Shown here: in pieces, positions 20,070-32,049 of the stretch
How positions within the stretch are numbered: position 1 is the first letter of the stretch
Layout of the letters: each line of letters opens with the position of its first letter
The notes under the pieces: generated by a model
Seen by the model: the letters and a program-made list of their open reading frames with translations, nothing else
What the model was told of the DNA's origin: nothing
The model's database searches: none
Translations under genes and position numbers: made by a program
Assembly: GCA_002900995.3 (NCBI GenBank)
Contig: CM035312.1
Coordinates: forward strand, 2,353,103-2,417,102
Direction: 5' to 3'
Length of the DNA: 64,000 nt
From: Ganoderma boninense
Lineage: Eukaryota; Basidiomycota; Agaricomycetes; Polyporales; Polyporaceae

Positions 20070-21299
20070 TCTAGGATGCCAGAGGTGGTGATACACTTGG
20101 CACTGAGCACAAGAGACAAAGGCAAAGCTCCTGCCTCACCTGCTATTGCTTTTCCACCCAGAAATTCTAAGAGCAATTACCATCAGTATAGGGCCCCTAA
20201 CACAGTGGAAAATGCTCCTGGTGACCGGGAGAAGTTCCTCAAGGCCCTTCATTAAGATGTATATATGTCGCTGGTCAATGAGGTGGCAGCATCAGTGGGC
20301 ATTTCATTCACAATGCTCCTTCCACATTTACTGATTCTCTGAGGTAGCTGGACAATCTGTTACTTCTTTCCAGCATCACTCCGGTGACCTGGGCCACCTG
20401 GTCCCAAAGGTCTCTTTATCTTCCAGAGGCCTTACATCGCCACCGGTCAGCTTTGGAGGGACTCCTCCAGTACCTTTGCAAACCTCTGGATCTCACGTCT
20501 ACGGTTGCAGACATTCAGCACTATTGTCTAGCAATGGGTATGTGCCTGCGTGATATACATATTGGTCTCAGGCTTTGCCCAGGCAAGAGGCTCCCTCTCA
20601 GAATCCTGGACTTCTTTGAGGCCAGCTCGACATCCTTTGAAGACAAGAAGGGGTTGTTGGGAGCCTGCAAGGTATCTGTGTAGCTTCTCAAAGTGCATTT
20701 CACAGTCAGACATTGTACACAGTTCTGTGCCAAAATCCAGGGGAAAGATGCCAGCAATGGCATTGGAGCAGCACATTGATGGTACGTGTGGCACCATAGG
20801 TTCCATTTGATGGATCTGACTGGGGACAGATTTGAATTAGCAGTTGCAGGTGCTGCTCAAGAGGGTACTTTGACCCTGAAGATGCCAGTTTCGAGTCGGT
20901 GTAATGCCTCAAATAGTAAGCTTATATCTGCTGCATTTTTACCAACATCAGCAACTTAACTTCTTTTACCGGTCTATCTGCAAAAGATGCTGACAAGAAT
21001 GTCCTGGAGTCTACTGATGCAACTGGGCAGGCTAGCGAACCTGCGGGGCAGATCTGGTGACAAGGATTGCAGAAGAGGGGTGCAGCTATGGCCGGTGTAA
21101 CTGACATGGGTGATGCGGGTCCTTTAAAGAGGCCATGCCGTGGGGCAGCCGAAGCCCCAGCTGAATCCAGCAGTGCCAACAATGCCCACCGTTGCTGGCA
21201 ACATGCAGGCCATGGCCCCACCCCAAAGTCCAGCAGGTCTGCACAGGCCAGTGCAAGGTGCTCCCGAAAGAAGGGGAGGTTGAGCTATGGGTAGTGTGG
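20070..21299. other. No supported gene
   Basis: Short ORFs on both strands without motifs (for example a 75-codon frame at 21067-21294 rich in Ala/Ser/Arg). This may be 3' sequence or further exons of the preceding gene; I cannot connect them with confident splice sites. Confidence 0.35.
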
Positions 21300-22010
21300 C
21301 TGTTGTAGCATTCAATGTTAGTATACCTGCGGAGCTAAGGCTAAACATGGCTCAAACCGTGGTTGAGCCGGAGCCATGACTGCAGTGAACAGCCCTCCGA
21401 AAGGCTTGATCCAGAGCTACGGCTTGACTGCACTGCAGTTTAGTATTAACTGCAGTTCAGTTAATGTGTAAACCACGGCTCAATTATAAACTGCAGAGGG
21501 ACTTAATAGTTGTTAATATAATAGTGTTCCAACTGGGAATCAAACCAGAGACCTCAAGGCTCTGCATTCATTCAATTAGGCATACTAACCATTACACCAA
21601 CAGACCATTACAGCCATAGATAAGTAATACAGTAAGTACTCCTACTTACTGAGATAAGATAAGATAAGTTAGATAAGATGAGATAAGACCCAAAAGGTTG
21701 TTGGTATATGAATATGCATATGTATAAGCTCATTAAGAGCCCATGGTGCAGTGGTTAGCATGGCTGTTTCAACACACTGGGCCTCTGGTTCAATTCCTAG
21801 CCGGTACAATAGTATTAAATATGTAAATATTATATATTTAATATAGCATTGTAAACCACGGTTAAACTGCAGTTTAAAGTGTTCTATTGTACCCTTGATC
21901 TGGAGCTGCAGTTAACTGCACCACGGTTAATATTAAACTGTGGCTTGTATAACTGCGGCTCAAAGTGCAGCTCAGTTAACTGTTAACTGCAGTGTTAACT
22001 GTAACCGTGT
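21300..22010. repeat. Composite repeat with inverted tRNA-like modules, copy 2
   Basis: Minus-strand tRNA-like module at 21526-21605 and plus-strand one at 21739-21809, each with a GGTTC/TGGTTC B-box-like core, around GATAAG repeats at 21653-21688. Outer parts contain repeated CTTGATCYRGAGCT and AACTGCAGTT / ACCGTGGTT-type words on both sides, also seen after copy 1 near 17200. Confidence 0.6.
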
Positions 22011-22622
22011 TCAGCCTTACTGTTGAGTTGTCTGGCAAAGAAGTGAGACATTAGCATTTTGAGCAGGGATGATGGATTTGACAAACCTGTGCTAAAGTCA
22101 TCCTGCTACCATGGGTTGGAAGGCCTGTAGCCACTTAGCAATCGCACCAAGCTATGTTTGTCGAAGACGCAGTGGGCCAGTGATGAGACATTGAGAACTC
22201 CTCGAAAACAGACATGGCTTGAGCTCCTGATGATCTCAACCAAGTTGAGGTCAAACACACAGCTGGGGATGCAAATAGACTAGTTGTACTCCCAGATAAG
22301 ACCTAGCAGGAACCCAGGGAGGGCGTGGAGGCAAGTGCAAGTAAAAAGGGTGAGGAGTACCTGCAGCTGGGTCCAAAACATAATAAGGAAGCCGTGTACC
22401 CTTGGCTGCCCCTTAAGTGGTCGCTCGCACCACGCCAGATAGAGTTCGCTGTACTGCGTACAGGTGTTGGTGATCTGCTCCTCAGTTGCATGCCTATTTT
22501 TGTCTGTGTGACTCTTGTTCCTGCCTTGCGATGATGACTCAGGCTTTGACGTGCTTGGTGTGGCACAATCCTAGACAGGAATGTTGTAAAAAGCTAACCA
22601 GAGAGATCAGATTAGGTGAGAT
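22011..22622. other. No supported gene
   Basis: Nothing recognisable up to the copia LTR. Confidence 0.4.
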
Positions 22623-23048
22623 TGTTGAAGTTGGTGCTGTAGCGCCCACAGTTTTGATCGCACCAAGTCCACGATCGCCCCGTACGTCCGTTGCAGTGTC
22701 TCCTAACTACTCTATTTTTCGTTTCGTTACAGTAGCACATCTGATAGAGATACAACATCGTCTTCATTAGAGACTCCAACTAGCTTAGGTCTGCATCCTG
22801 CTCTACTTTGCACTGTACAGTCCGCAATTCTCGCTCCATGGGCGCCATAACGGCGCCAGTAGCACAGCGTTACGTACTCTACCTAGCACGTGCTCCATGA
22901 GCTGTATCGACACCTCTGTCAGGCTCTGTGTCCTTAGACTTTACAGAGCTTGACACAGGTGAGTAGCATATCTTAGTTTCCTGCAATACAGACTTTACAG
23001 AGCTTGACACAGGCCATTGTGACGTCCTGAGGGCCACTGCAGCCAACA
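22623..23048 (+). repeat. Copia-1 5' LTR (426 bp)
   Basis: TGTTGAAGTTGG to CAGCCAACA. It contains two direct 24-bp copies starting AGACTTTACAGAG and a GGCGCC...GGCGCC dyad, as in all copia LTRs here. Confidence 0.92.
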
Positions 23049-23067
23049 GGTTATGAGCCCTGCGCTC
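23049..23067 (+). promoter_or_regulatory. Copia primer-binding site matching half initiator tRNA-Met
   Basis: GGTTATGAGCCCTGCGCTC follows the LTR directly. Its reverse complement contains GCGCAGGGCTCATAACC, the D/anticodon stem-loop sequence of eukaryotic initiator tRNA-Met including CAT. Copia of Drosophila and yeast Ty5 are primed by such a half-tRNA. Confidence 0.7.
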
Positions 23068-23235
23068 TCAGCACCTCAGGACTCCAAATTTCGCTTGTCT
23101 ATTCGCTCCCTGGCCTCATCCAGCCCCCACTCCTCTCCTGCTCCCTCTGCTTGACGCATTGCTCGCTCTGGGACTGGTTCCTCCTCTCTTCGCTCCAGGA
23201 CGCAGTTTTCGTCCCCTCATCTTGTCGTTTCGCCA

Positions 23236-23825
23236 GTGCGTCGCATGCCACGTCATCGCCCAGGCCCCTTGTTGGCATGTCCCCACGTCGTGCCTATGGA
23301 TCCCAGTATGTCATTCATGCCTCCCTACTCCTTCTGTGCCACCCCCATCCTCTCCAAGCCCCAGTGCTTTGCCCAGTGCACTGCCAGCAAGAGGATGCCC
23401 CCCCAGGCCTCCCAGGTCGTCCCCCAGCTCTCCCACATGTGCCAATGCAGGGATACGGCTGTTGGGCCCACCTGCTTGTCATCTCATGCCGTGAGGCCAG
23501 ATGACACCCCCCAGCACACTGCTGGGGTGGCCATGGTCGATCTTCGCTGTCCCTCTGCCCTCCAGGCGTCTCCAGACCGCTCCTCCTGGCTCTCCACCCC
23601 TGCTGCTGCTAACTGGAACACGGACACAGGTGCTTCTGCACACATGACGCCTCACCGCCACTGGTTTCGCTCCTACTCGCCCCACAACATCCCCATTCGC
23701 CTCGCCAACTCCCACATTGTCTACTCTGCGGGTATGGGCTCTGTGGTGTTCTAGCCAGCTGAGATGGACGGAGTTTTGCCCCCTGCCATCGTCCTGCACG
23801 ACGTCCTCCATGTCCCTGCCCTGGC
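23236..23825 (+). pseudogene. Copia-1 polyprotein N-terminal remnant, gag absent
   Basis: About 110 codons of unrelated, proline/cysteine-rich sequence replace the gag that copia-2 has at this place. From 23566 the frame is copia: DRSSWLSTPAAANW then the protease motif NTDTGASAHMTPH. A TAG at 23752-23754 replaces the Gln of VFQPAE. The frame continues past it to the FB-B insertion at 23826. Confidence 0.75.
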
Positions 23826-26174
23826 ACCTGCTGTGGTGTTCGTAATGCATTATTAACCGGCTAATGCCTGGGGACTTAATACAACATTAACCGTCAGTAT
23901 TCCTATTGCATTACAATGCCCCGGGACAATGCCCGGAACTTCCTAAAAGGGATGGGGCCTCCCGGAGGCACCGGTTCAAGCCCCACTGTGTGCATTTTTT
24001 GCTTATCTTGTTAGATAAGAGAGATCTAAGAGTCCGGAAGGGCGCTTTTTTGCTTATCTCTTAGATAAGAGATATCTTGCATCTCCCATCAATCAGGGCC
24101 TCCCCCATCAATCAGGGCTTCTTCCGGCTGCCTCTACCAACCTCCTGGCTGTGCATCCCCAATTAGGCAGGTCCCTCCTGTACTGGCAGGCAGGGGACCT
24201 TCTGGGGGCTGCCCTGGGGCCAATACTGACCTGTTTACCTTCATTATAGGCTCATTTGGTTCGCATTTTTAATGGGCTTCAAATGTGTATAGCTGGACTG
24301 TCCCATATGTATGCACTCCTGTGGTATAGCCCATTTACTGTTTGCTCTAGGGAGTGGTAAATGGGCTGTATCTCGGCCGTTTCTTGGACGATCTGTACGC
24401 CTAAGGGCTCGTTAGAACCGTCTAATTACCGCGGTTCTAACGAGCCCTCATGCGTACAGAACGGTCCACCCGTTGCCGAGTTATGGCTACACCTTCCTCC
24501 TACCCAGGAGGGCAGGTAGCCATATCTTGGGATTGGGTGGTCAGATTCGCTCCATCTTTGTTGCTGCTGGTAGACACATGCTCACAGATACTGAGATAGC
24601 TTCTAGACCAATGCTGCATTGTTTGTTGAATGGTCCACAAGCCAATTACTAGTCGACTTAGCTATATTGCAATGTATTTAATATGGTCTTTCCCTGAAGG
24701 CACATCTGGGCGCTGGCCTTTGTATTATATGTGTATATGGTGCTTAAATGCTCTCACAAAATTCCATGGCCATTGGACATCATACATCATTGCTATTCCA
24801 CTTATAGTTTGAACAATAGTTCACATTTCTATACCCTATTACTGCCTTACTGTGCAACATGTAATAGGGTGTTGGAAAGCGATAAATTAGGGCTTTCTAA
24901 CGGTACCAAAATCATGGGAATCGGCCCAGAACTGAAGAAGATATGGGTAGGACAATAAGTTTAAGACACTTGGGTGCTGGATTAAGACACTTTCCGGAGG
25001 TGTCTTACTGTAGGCTGTGTATACCACCAACTAGCCCTGGCAATGCATGACCCATATCTTCCCCATTTCTGGTCTGTTTCCCATGGTTGTTTTTGCGTTG
25101 GATAGCTCTTGTTTAGGGGCTTTTGATCGCACTATTAGTACTCTGGGCAGTGGTAAGGAAAAATATACATCATGACCACAGTGAAAAACACCAATATATA
25201 TGTTGTAAATTGTCCACTTGATGTATGGGTGTGGTATTTTGTACATGGCTAGAGGTATGCAATACTAACATGTTGCAAAAGAGAGCATGCAATTCGCCCA
25301 ATATTTGCCAATTCTAGCTATCAAACACTGCAAAGTCATCCTGCAGCTAGTGTTTCGAGTATCAACATTTTTGCAATGCCTAGATTACTATTCTAAATGC
25401 TATCCCAGTGTCCCCCAGAGTATATCTACAAGCAGCAACAAAGATGGAGCGAATCCGACCACCCAATCCCAAGATATGGCTACCTGCCCTCCTGGGTAGG
25501 AGGAAGGTGTAGCCATAACTCGGCAACGGGTGGACCGTTCTGTACGCATGAGGGCTCGTTAGAACCGCGGTAATTAGACGGTTCTAACGAGCCCTTAGGC
25601 GTACAGATCGTCCAAGAAACGGCCGAGATACAGCCCATTTACCACTCCCTAGAGCAAACAGTAAATGGGCTATACCACAGGAGTGCATACATATGGGACA
25701 GTCCAGCTATACACATTTGAAGCCCATTAAAAATGCGAACCAAATGAGCCTATAATGAAGGTAAACAGGTCAGTATTGGCCCCAGGGCAGCCCCCAGAAG
25801 GTCCCCTGCCTGCCAGTACAGGAGGGACCTGCCTAATTGGGGATGCACAGCCAGGAGGTTGGTAGAGGCAGCCGGAAGAAGCCCTGATTGATGGGGGAGG
25901 CCCTGATTGATGGGAGATGCAAGATATCTCTTATCTAAGAGATAAGCAAAAAAGCGCCCTTCCGGACTCTTAGATCTCTCTTATCTAACAAGATAAGCAA
26001 AAAATGCACACAGTGGGGCTTGAACCGGTGCCTCCGGGAGGCCCCATCCCTTTTAGGAAGTTCCGGGCATTGTCCCGGGGCATTGTAATGCAATAGGAAT
26101 ACTGACGGTTAATGTTGTATTAAGTCCCCAGGCATTAGCCGGTTAATAATGCATTAGGAGCACCACAGCTGCTG
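23826..26174. mobile_element. FB-B: palindromic fold-back element with 8-bp target duplication
   Basis: 2,349 bp flanked by GCCCTGGC (23818-23825 and 26175-26182); removing element plus one copy restores the copia reading frame (LASNLL). Inverted arms run about 23826-24580 and 25430-26174 (about 750 bp each) around an 850-bp spacer. The right end, inverted, starts CAGCAGCTGTGGTG. Arms contain a nested hairpin at 24369-24486. No coding frame of note. The 8-bp duplication and CAG start fit hAT-type transposition. Confidence 0.85.
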
Positions 26175-26182
26175 GCCCTGGC

Positions 26183-29100
26183 TAGCAACCTCCTGTCAAT
26201 CTTCCACCTCACCCGGGAGAAGGGCTACTCTGTTGAGCTCTCTGCGTCGTCTGTGCTGTTCTACCACCAGGGGCAGCTGCGCTTCAAGGCCCAGGTCAAT
26301 GAGCACAATGTCGGCTACCTCCTAGGCCACACCATCTCCCAGTCCAAGTCTGCCATGTCCGCCTCCACCACCTGCGACGAGGACCTCGCCCTGTGGCACC
26401 AGCGCTGCTCCCATGTCAACCTCGACGACCTGCGCTCTGTGGTCAACAAGGAGCTAGTCAAGGGTCTCACCATCCGCTCCAAGCGTGCCCCCAGCACCAT
26501 CTGCGAGCCCTGCCTGGCTGGCAAGCTCAACCGCCACTCCATCCCTCGCTTCGCCTCCAGACGGTTCGTTCGCCTTGCCCTGGTGCACACAGACCTCAAG
26601 GGCAAGCTCGCTGTGCCCACGCCTGAGGGCTACCTGTACTGGATGGTCTTTGTCGACGATGCGACGCGTTTCTGGGCCCTGGCCTACCTCAAGCGCAAGA
26701 GCGACGCATTTGCAGCATTCAAGGCGTACAAGGCCTACGCTGAGAACTGCCTGGGGCTGCGCATCAAGGCCACACGGGATGACAAGGGCGGCGAGTACAT
26801 GGGCCAGGAGTTCATCGACTTCTGCACTGAGCACGGCATCCACAGGCAGCACACAGAGCCAGACGAGCCCCACCAGAACGGCGTAGCAGAGCGAGCCAAC
26901 AGGACGACGTCTGAGGGCGCCACTGCCCTCCTTGCCCAGTCCAAGCTGCCTCCTTCGTTCTGGTGCCATGCTGTCTCCACCTTCGTCCACACGCGCAACC
27001 GCATGCCCACATCTGCGCTCGATGGCGGCATTCCCTACACGGCCTGGAAGGGCGATGGGCGCAAGCCTGATGTGTCCTATTTCCGCGTCTTTGGCTGCCT
27101 GGCCTATGTGCTCATCCGCAAGAAGGACCGCAAGGCGCTGCAGCCCCACACGCGCAAGTGCATCTTCATTGGCTATCCGGATGGCACCAAGGCCTGGCGG
27201 TTCTGGGACCCTGCAGCGAAGAAGGTGATCATCTCATCGCATGCAGTGTTTGACGAGCAGTGCTTCCCTGGCAACTCACCCTTCATCAATGTCTTTGGCC
27301 TGCCCCTCGACGATGTGGACATCCCTGGGGGCCCTGACGATGCAGCACCACCAGACGACGGTGTGCCAGGAGTGCCAGAGCTGCATGATCAGGGGAGAGA
27401 TGATGACTATGATGATCCTGCACCTCCTGCGCCTCCAGCTCCTCCAGCTCCTCCTGCGCCTCCTGCACCACAGCCTGCGCCTCCACCACCTCGCCAGCCA
27501 TCTCCAGCTCGATCGCCTTCACCACCAGACTCTCCACCACCGGCACAACGTCCTGCACAACCTCCTGCGCCACCTGCGCAACTCCCTGCTCGTTCACCAT
27601 CACCTCCAGCTCGTTCACCAACGCCACCACCTGCTCGGCCACCTCCTGCACCAGTCGCTCGCCCCGTTGCACCATCTGCGCACCAGCAAGCACAAAACCC
27701 AGGTTTCAGGCCCTATCCAGCTCTCGCTCGCAAGCAGCTCCCCTCGCGTGCCTCTCGCCCCCAAGGCTCACTCAATGAGCGTGCCCTTGAACGCCAGAAC
27801 CTTGTTCCTCAGCGCCTTCGCATTCGCTCAGTGTCCCCTGCTCCTGCTCCTGCTCCTGCTCCGTCTCCTCAGCCTGCACGCTCCTCGTCGCCCGATCCAC
27901 TCATTGAGGCTCCAGTCGATGCACCAGCTGCTCCTGGCCTTAATCGAACATTCCCCAACCGTCCACGCTCTCCCCTGCCGAGTCCTACGTCCTCAGACGA
28001 CGAGCTTGACCTCATAGGTCGAGGGGACAGCAGCGATGAGGACGCACTCCATGCGATGCTGGCAGGCCTCGACAACGTCTACTCTGACCCCCTTGTCGAC
28101 TACCTGTCCTACGACGATGCCCTGGATGTCGCATTTGAGTCAGTGGTTGAGCAGGCGTCGAAGGCCAGCCAGGAGCACTTTGGGGAGCCCACCTCGATGT
28201 CTGAGGTCATGGCACTCGAGCCTGAGGAGCGCAACAAGTGGCTCAAGGCAGCACAGGAAGAGCTGCAGTCCCTCGTCGAGAATGGCACCTTCGAGCTTGT
28301 CCTCCTGCCACCTGGTCGCAAGGCCATTGGCTCCCACTGGGTGTTCCGGGTCAAGCGCAATGCTGACGGCTCCATTGAACGCTACAAGGGCAGACTGGTG
28401 GCCAAGGGCTTCTCACAGCGCCCTGGCTTTGAGTACAACGAGACCTTCGCTCCTACGCCCAAGTGGGCCTCCATCCGTGCCATCCTCGCCATTGCAGCCC
28501 TCGAGGACCTCGAGCTGGAGTCAGTCGACATCTCCTCTGCCTACCTCAATGGCGAGCTCAAGGAGGAGGTCTACATGCGCCAGCCAGACGGCTTTGAGGA
28601 GAAGACTCCGCAGTGGGTGTGGCGCCTGCGCAAGGCTCTCTATGGCCTCAAGCAGGCTGGCCGCTGCTGGCACGAGAAGCTCGACGAGGTGCTCAGCAAG
28701 CTGGGCTTTGAACGCCTCACCTGCGAGCACAGTGTCTGGGTGTACCTGCGCGATGGTGTGCGCCTCATCATTCCTGTATTCGTCGACGACATCACCATTG
28801 CAGGCAAGGACAAGGTGGCCATCCAGCAAGTCAAGGACGACCTGCGCAAGCACTTCAAGCTGCGAGATCTGGGCCCCACGTCGTGGCTCCTGGGTGTGCA
28901 GATTGAGCGCAATCGCTCGCAGCGTTCTCTGTCCATCTCACAGTGCCAGTACTCCCTGGACATCCTCGAGCGATAAGGCTTCTCCAACTGCGACCCAGTC
29001 AGCACCCCCATGGACCCTGGCCTCCGCCTCAGCGCAGACATGGCCCCCACGTCGCCTGCAGACATCCGTGCGATGCAGGACATCCCCTACAGCCAGGCCA

Positions 29101-29750
29101 TCGGTTCTCTCTTCTATCTTGCAGTCGCCACGCGCCCAGACATCGCTCGCACTGTGGGCAACCTCGCACGCTTCTCGCAGCACCCTGGCATGGCACACTG
29201 GAAGGCAGTCAAGCACCTGTTCCGCTACATCAAGGGCACCCTCGACTACAAGCTCACCTACGCTCCCTCACCAGAGCCAGAGCTGTTCACCTCCTACACC
29301 GACACAGACTATGCTGGCTGCCCTGACACTGGTCGCTCCACCTCTGGCTATGTGATCAAGATGGGCACTGGGGCCATCTCCTAGTCAAGTCGTCTCCAGT
29401 CCCTCGTCGCTCTGTCCACCACAGAGGCTGAGTTCATCACTGCAGTCTCCTGTGGGCAGGAGATGCTCTGGCTGCGAAATCTGCTCACTGAGTTTGGCTA
29501 CAACCTCTCCCCTGCCTCTCGCATGCGCATCGACAACCTCTCTGCCCTCTCTGTGGCGAAGAACCCAGAGCACCATGGGCGGATGAAGCACCTCGACCTG
29601 CGCTTCTACTGGCTGCGAGATGAAGTGGCCAAGGGGCGCATTGAGGTGGTGCACCTGCGCACGTCGCACATGCCTGCTGACATCCTGACCAAGTCGCTGC
29701 CCAAGCCCAAAGTGCTTGAGATGGTGAAGATGCTTGGATTGGGGACTTGA
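26183..29750 (+). pseudogene. Copia-1 pol (integrase, RT, RNase H) with two nonsense codons
   Basis: Pre-integrase zinc motif WHQRCSHVNLDD...CEPCLAGK; integrase core VHTDLKG, TRDDKGGEY and NGVAERANR; a long Pro/Ala linker; then RT (WVFRVKRNADGS, VDISSAYLNGELKEEVYM, ALYGLKQAGRCW, catalytic FVDDITIAG near 28780) and RNase H (VALSTTEAEF, ILTKSLPKPK) to the TGA at 29748-29750. TAA at 28974-28976 replaces a Tyr (copia-2 has TAC), and TAG at 29382-29384 replaces a Trp. Otherwise the frame is intact over 3.5 kb and about 95% similar to copia-2 by eye. Confidence 0.93.
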
Positions 29751-29765
29751 GCGATCAGGGGAGAG

Positions 29766-30191
29766 TGTTGAAGTCGGTGCTGTAGCGCCCGCAGTTTTGA
29801 TCGCACCAAGTCCACGATCGCACCGTACGTACATTGCATTGTCCCCTACCTGGGGTATTTTTCGTTTCGTTAGCATAGGACATCTCATAGAGTTACAACA
29901 TCGTCTTCATTAGAGGCTCCAACTAGCTTAGATCTGCATCCTGCTCTACTTTACACTGTACAGTCCGCAATTCTCGCTCCCTGGGCGCCATAACGGCGCC
30001 AGTAGCACAGTGTTACATACTCTACCTAGCATGTGCTCCATGAGCTGTATCGACGCCTCTGTCAGGCTCTGTGTCCTTAGACTTTACAGAGCTTGACACA
30101 GGTGAGTAGCATATCTTAGTTTCCTGCAATACAGACTTTACAGAGCTTGACACAGGCCATTGTGACATCCTGAGGCCCACTGCAGCTAACA
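29766..30191 (+). repeat. Copia-1 3' LTR (426 bp)
   Basis: TGTTGAAGTCGG to GCAGCTAACA, preceded by the purine tract GGGGAGAG. It is closer to copia-3's LTR at 53192 (shared ACCTGGGGTATTTTTCG-type variants) than to its own 5' LTR. Confidence 0.92.
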
Positions 30192-31470
30192 GTCGCCACA
30201 AAAGGGAATGCTACTAGGAGCACCAACTGGCATCGCGAGGTTGATAGACAGTTGGGAGTGAGACTTGAAGAAGATTCAAAACCAGTGATGCCAGGACTCT
30301 TGGTCAATAGTGACATTGCAGTCATGGATGTAAGCCTGAATGTTGTTCTGATGAAAGTAGTATTCCAGTACAGGATATCTTTCAAAGCCGTCATCGTGTG
30401 TAGGGACACGGACTTGACGAGGTGAAGGCTCCCAAGTGCTATATAGGTGTGCCAACAGCCTGAGCTCGTGCGTCTACCCGCTAATCAGGATAGAGGGATG
30501 GGGACACAAAGCTGTCAGGAATCAAAATGACTCACCTGATGAGAAGAGCAGGGCCGGGTGCAAGAGCTGACCATTGTGACAAATGTCCAGCCCAGGCAGC
30601 GAGTTACAACAACCAGTCTTTTGAACTCTTGAGCGAACCGGGATATCTGATGGACGGCACAAAACAATTGTAACTTACTAAGTGGCAATTCTGCGGAGTG
30701 TCCTATTAAGGCTGATAATGGAGATGGAAACAATAGTCCAATACCGGTCGACAATGAGCTTTGTCTGGTTGGTCGTAGATCTCATTGGTTATAGATCTTG
30801 TCCGGTTGGCTATGGGCTAGCTAGTCATCCCCGTAGTCTAGGATGTCTTCCACACAGCCATTGTTGGAGTTATGAGAGGAGTGAGTCACTGAGAGGATGA
30901 TTTGGGAAAGTGATGGTGATGACGGTGATAGGCCCAGTGCCTCTCCATGCTCCGAAACCCCCGAAATGCCCCCACTTTTCGCACCGAGGAGTCCGCACCC
31001 TTGGAAGGCACTCAACCCGCGCGCCCCCCCCCCCGTTCCGAACGCACGCCCCCAAAGCCACCACCTGAAGCCCCTTTAATTTCCCGGTGGTCCCGCTGAC
31101 TCTGCACTCCCCAAAGTTTCCGAGTTCATCCCTCGTGCGTAGTCTCCGCCACCTGAGACAGGAGGATCGAGGGGGACGGACCCCCATTCAAGATCACGAC
31201 TTGTCCCCTAGTTTTCGTCGACTGGTCCTCGAGCGCCCGACGCGTACACGTGACCGTGTCGCGACATGTCGCACTCAAGCGCTCAAGACGCGGCCTCCGC
31301 GACCTATACATGTCGATCTGCCGCATGAGGCCCAGCTAGCTCATAGACCGGTGGTGCACAAGTCGAGGCTTACGGAGCCTGCGGGACTCCGGGAGGAGCT
31401 TGTGATTCCAGCAGAGGAGGACATTTTCGAGTAGTAGTAGTAGTAGGTAGGCCCACGCGAGTCCCGTCCC
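30192..31470. other. No supported gene; CpG-rich from about 30950
   Basis: No TE signature. Base composition changes near 30950 to a GC- and CpG-rich stretch including a C-run at 31025-31034, unlike the surrounding repeats. It probably belongs to the promoter region of the candidate gene that follows. Confidence 0.4.
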
Positions 31471-31477
31471 GCTCCTG

Positions 31478-31485
31478 TATATATA
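31478..31485 (+). promoter_or_regulatory. TATA box of a candidate host gene
   Basis: TATATATA followed by pyrimidine-rich CCCATCTCTCTCC, about 245 nt upstream of an ATG in good context (CACCATCATG). The setting is CpG-rich and repeat-free. Confidence 0.45.
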
Positions 31486-31722
31486 CCCATCTCTCTCCAT
31501 GATTATGCAGCTTTTGGCACCCCACGCTTACGATCTGACTTGACAGAAGAATAGCGAATTCCTCCCCCGGCCGACATCGACTTGACAGCGACCATCTGCT
31601 CACTCACTCTTATCCTCACCCGTGCAAGCGTAGCGTATACGAGACCGCTCAGGCAGTCCGCGTGTGGACTCTCGACGCTTACGAAGTCTCTGACCTCCCC
31701 GAACCCGCGTTCACCCACCATC

Positions 31723-32049
31723 ATGCCTTCTTCCGACAGCGCACTCGTCCCGGAGGTAGCGAAAGCCTCACGGGTGTGTTGTTCCCTTTTCATTTGGTTC
31801 CCATTCGTCTCCAGCGTCCTCATCCCCTTCCCGCACAACGTCCGTACGTCGTTATCTCCATCATCCACCGTCCCTCGGATCGTCCGCACGTCCCTCAGTC
31901 TATTCGCGAAAGCCGACCACCTTCTGCGCACCCTCAGTGACGGACTCGTTGGTCCTTGCCCCATTCACTGTGCCACTCCACCTCTGCCTCTATCCCGCAG
32001 TATCCTAGCGGAGTCCAGACCGTCCGTCAGTGTATCAACGGATAGGTGA
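31723..32049 (+). CDS. Candidate host gene, 5' end only
   Basis: ATG at 31723 opens MPSSDSALVPEVAKASR, after which GTGTGTTGTTCC could be a 5' splice site. A possible acceptor is CCCTCAG near 31895, and coding-like sequence continues to about 32040. Without transcript evidence neither the exon ends nor the frame after the intron can be fixed, and no domain is recognisable. Downstream sequence soon becomes repeat-containing, so the gene may be truncated. Confidence 0.3.
   Translation: MPSSDSALVPEVAKASRVCCSLFIWFPFVSSVLIPFPHNVRTSLSPSSTVPRIVRTSLSLFAKADHLLRTLSDGLVGPCPIHCATPPLPLSRSILAESRPSVSVSTDR

Larger units (their letters stand above)
22623..30191 (+). mobile_element. Copia-1, gag-less Ty1/copia element carrying FB-B
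   Basis: LTRs at 22623-23048 and 29766-30191 enclose a primer site, a rearranged gag region, protease, integrase, RT and RNase H. Flanking 5-mers differ (GAGAT left, GTCGC right), and the two LTRs differ at many positions. The element is therefore old or was formed by recombination between two insertions. FB-B (23826-26174) is inserted in the protease-integrase spacer. Confidence 0.9.

Noticed and set aside
24590..24960. Coding frame inside the FB-B spacer
   Set aside because: Short, AT-rich, low-complexity frames with no similarity between the three fold-back elements.
27286..27693. Long minus-strand open frames opposite copia pol
   Set aside because: They are shadows of the GC-rich Pro/Ala linker coding strand, with valine/glutamine/leucine repeats that mirror the proline codons; no motif.
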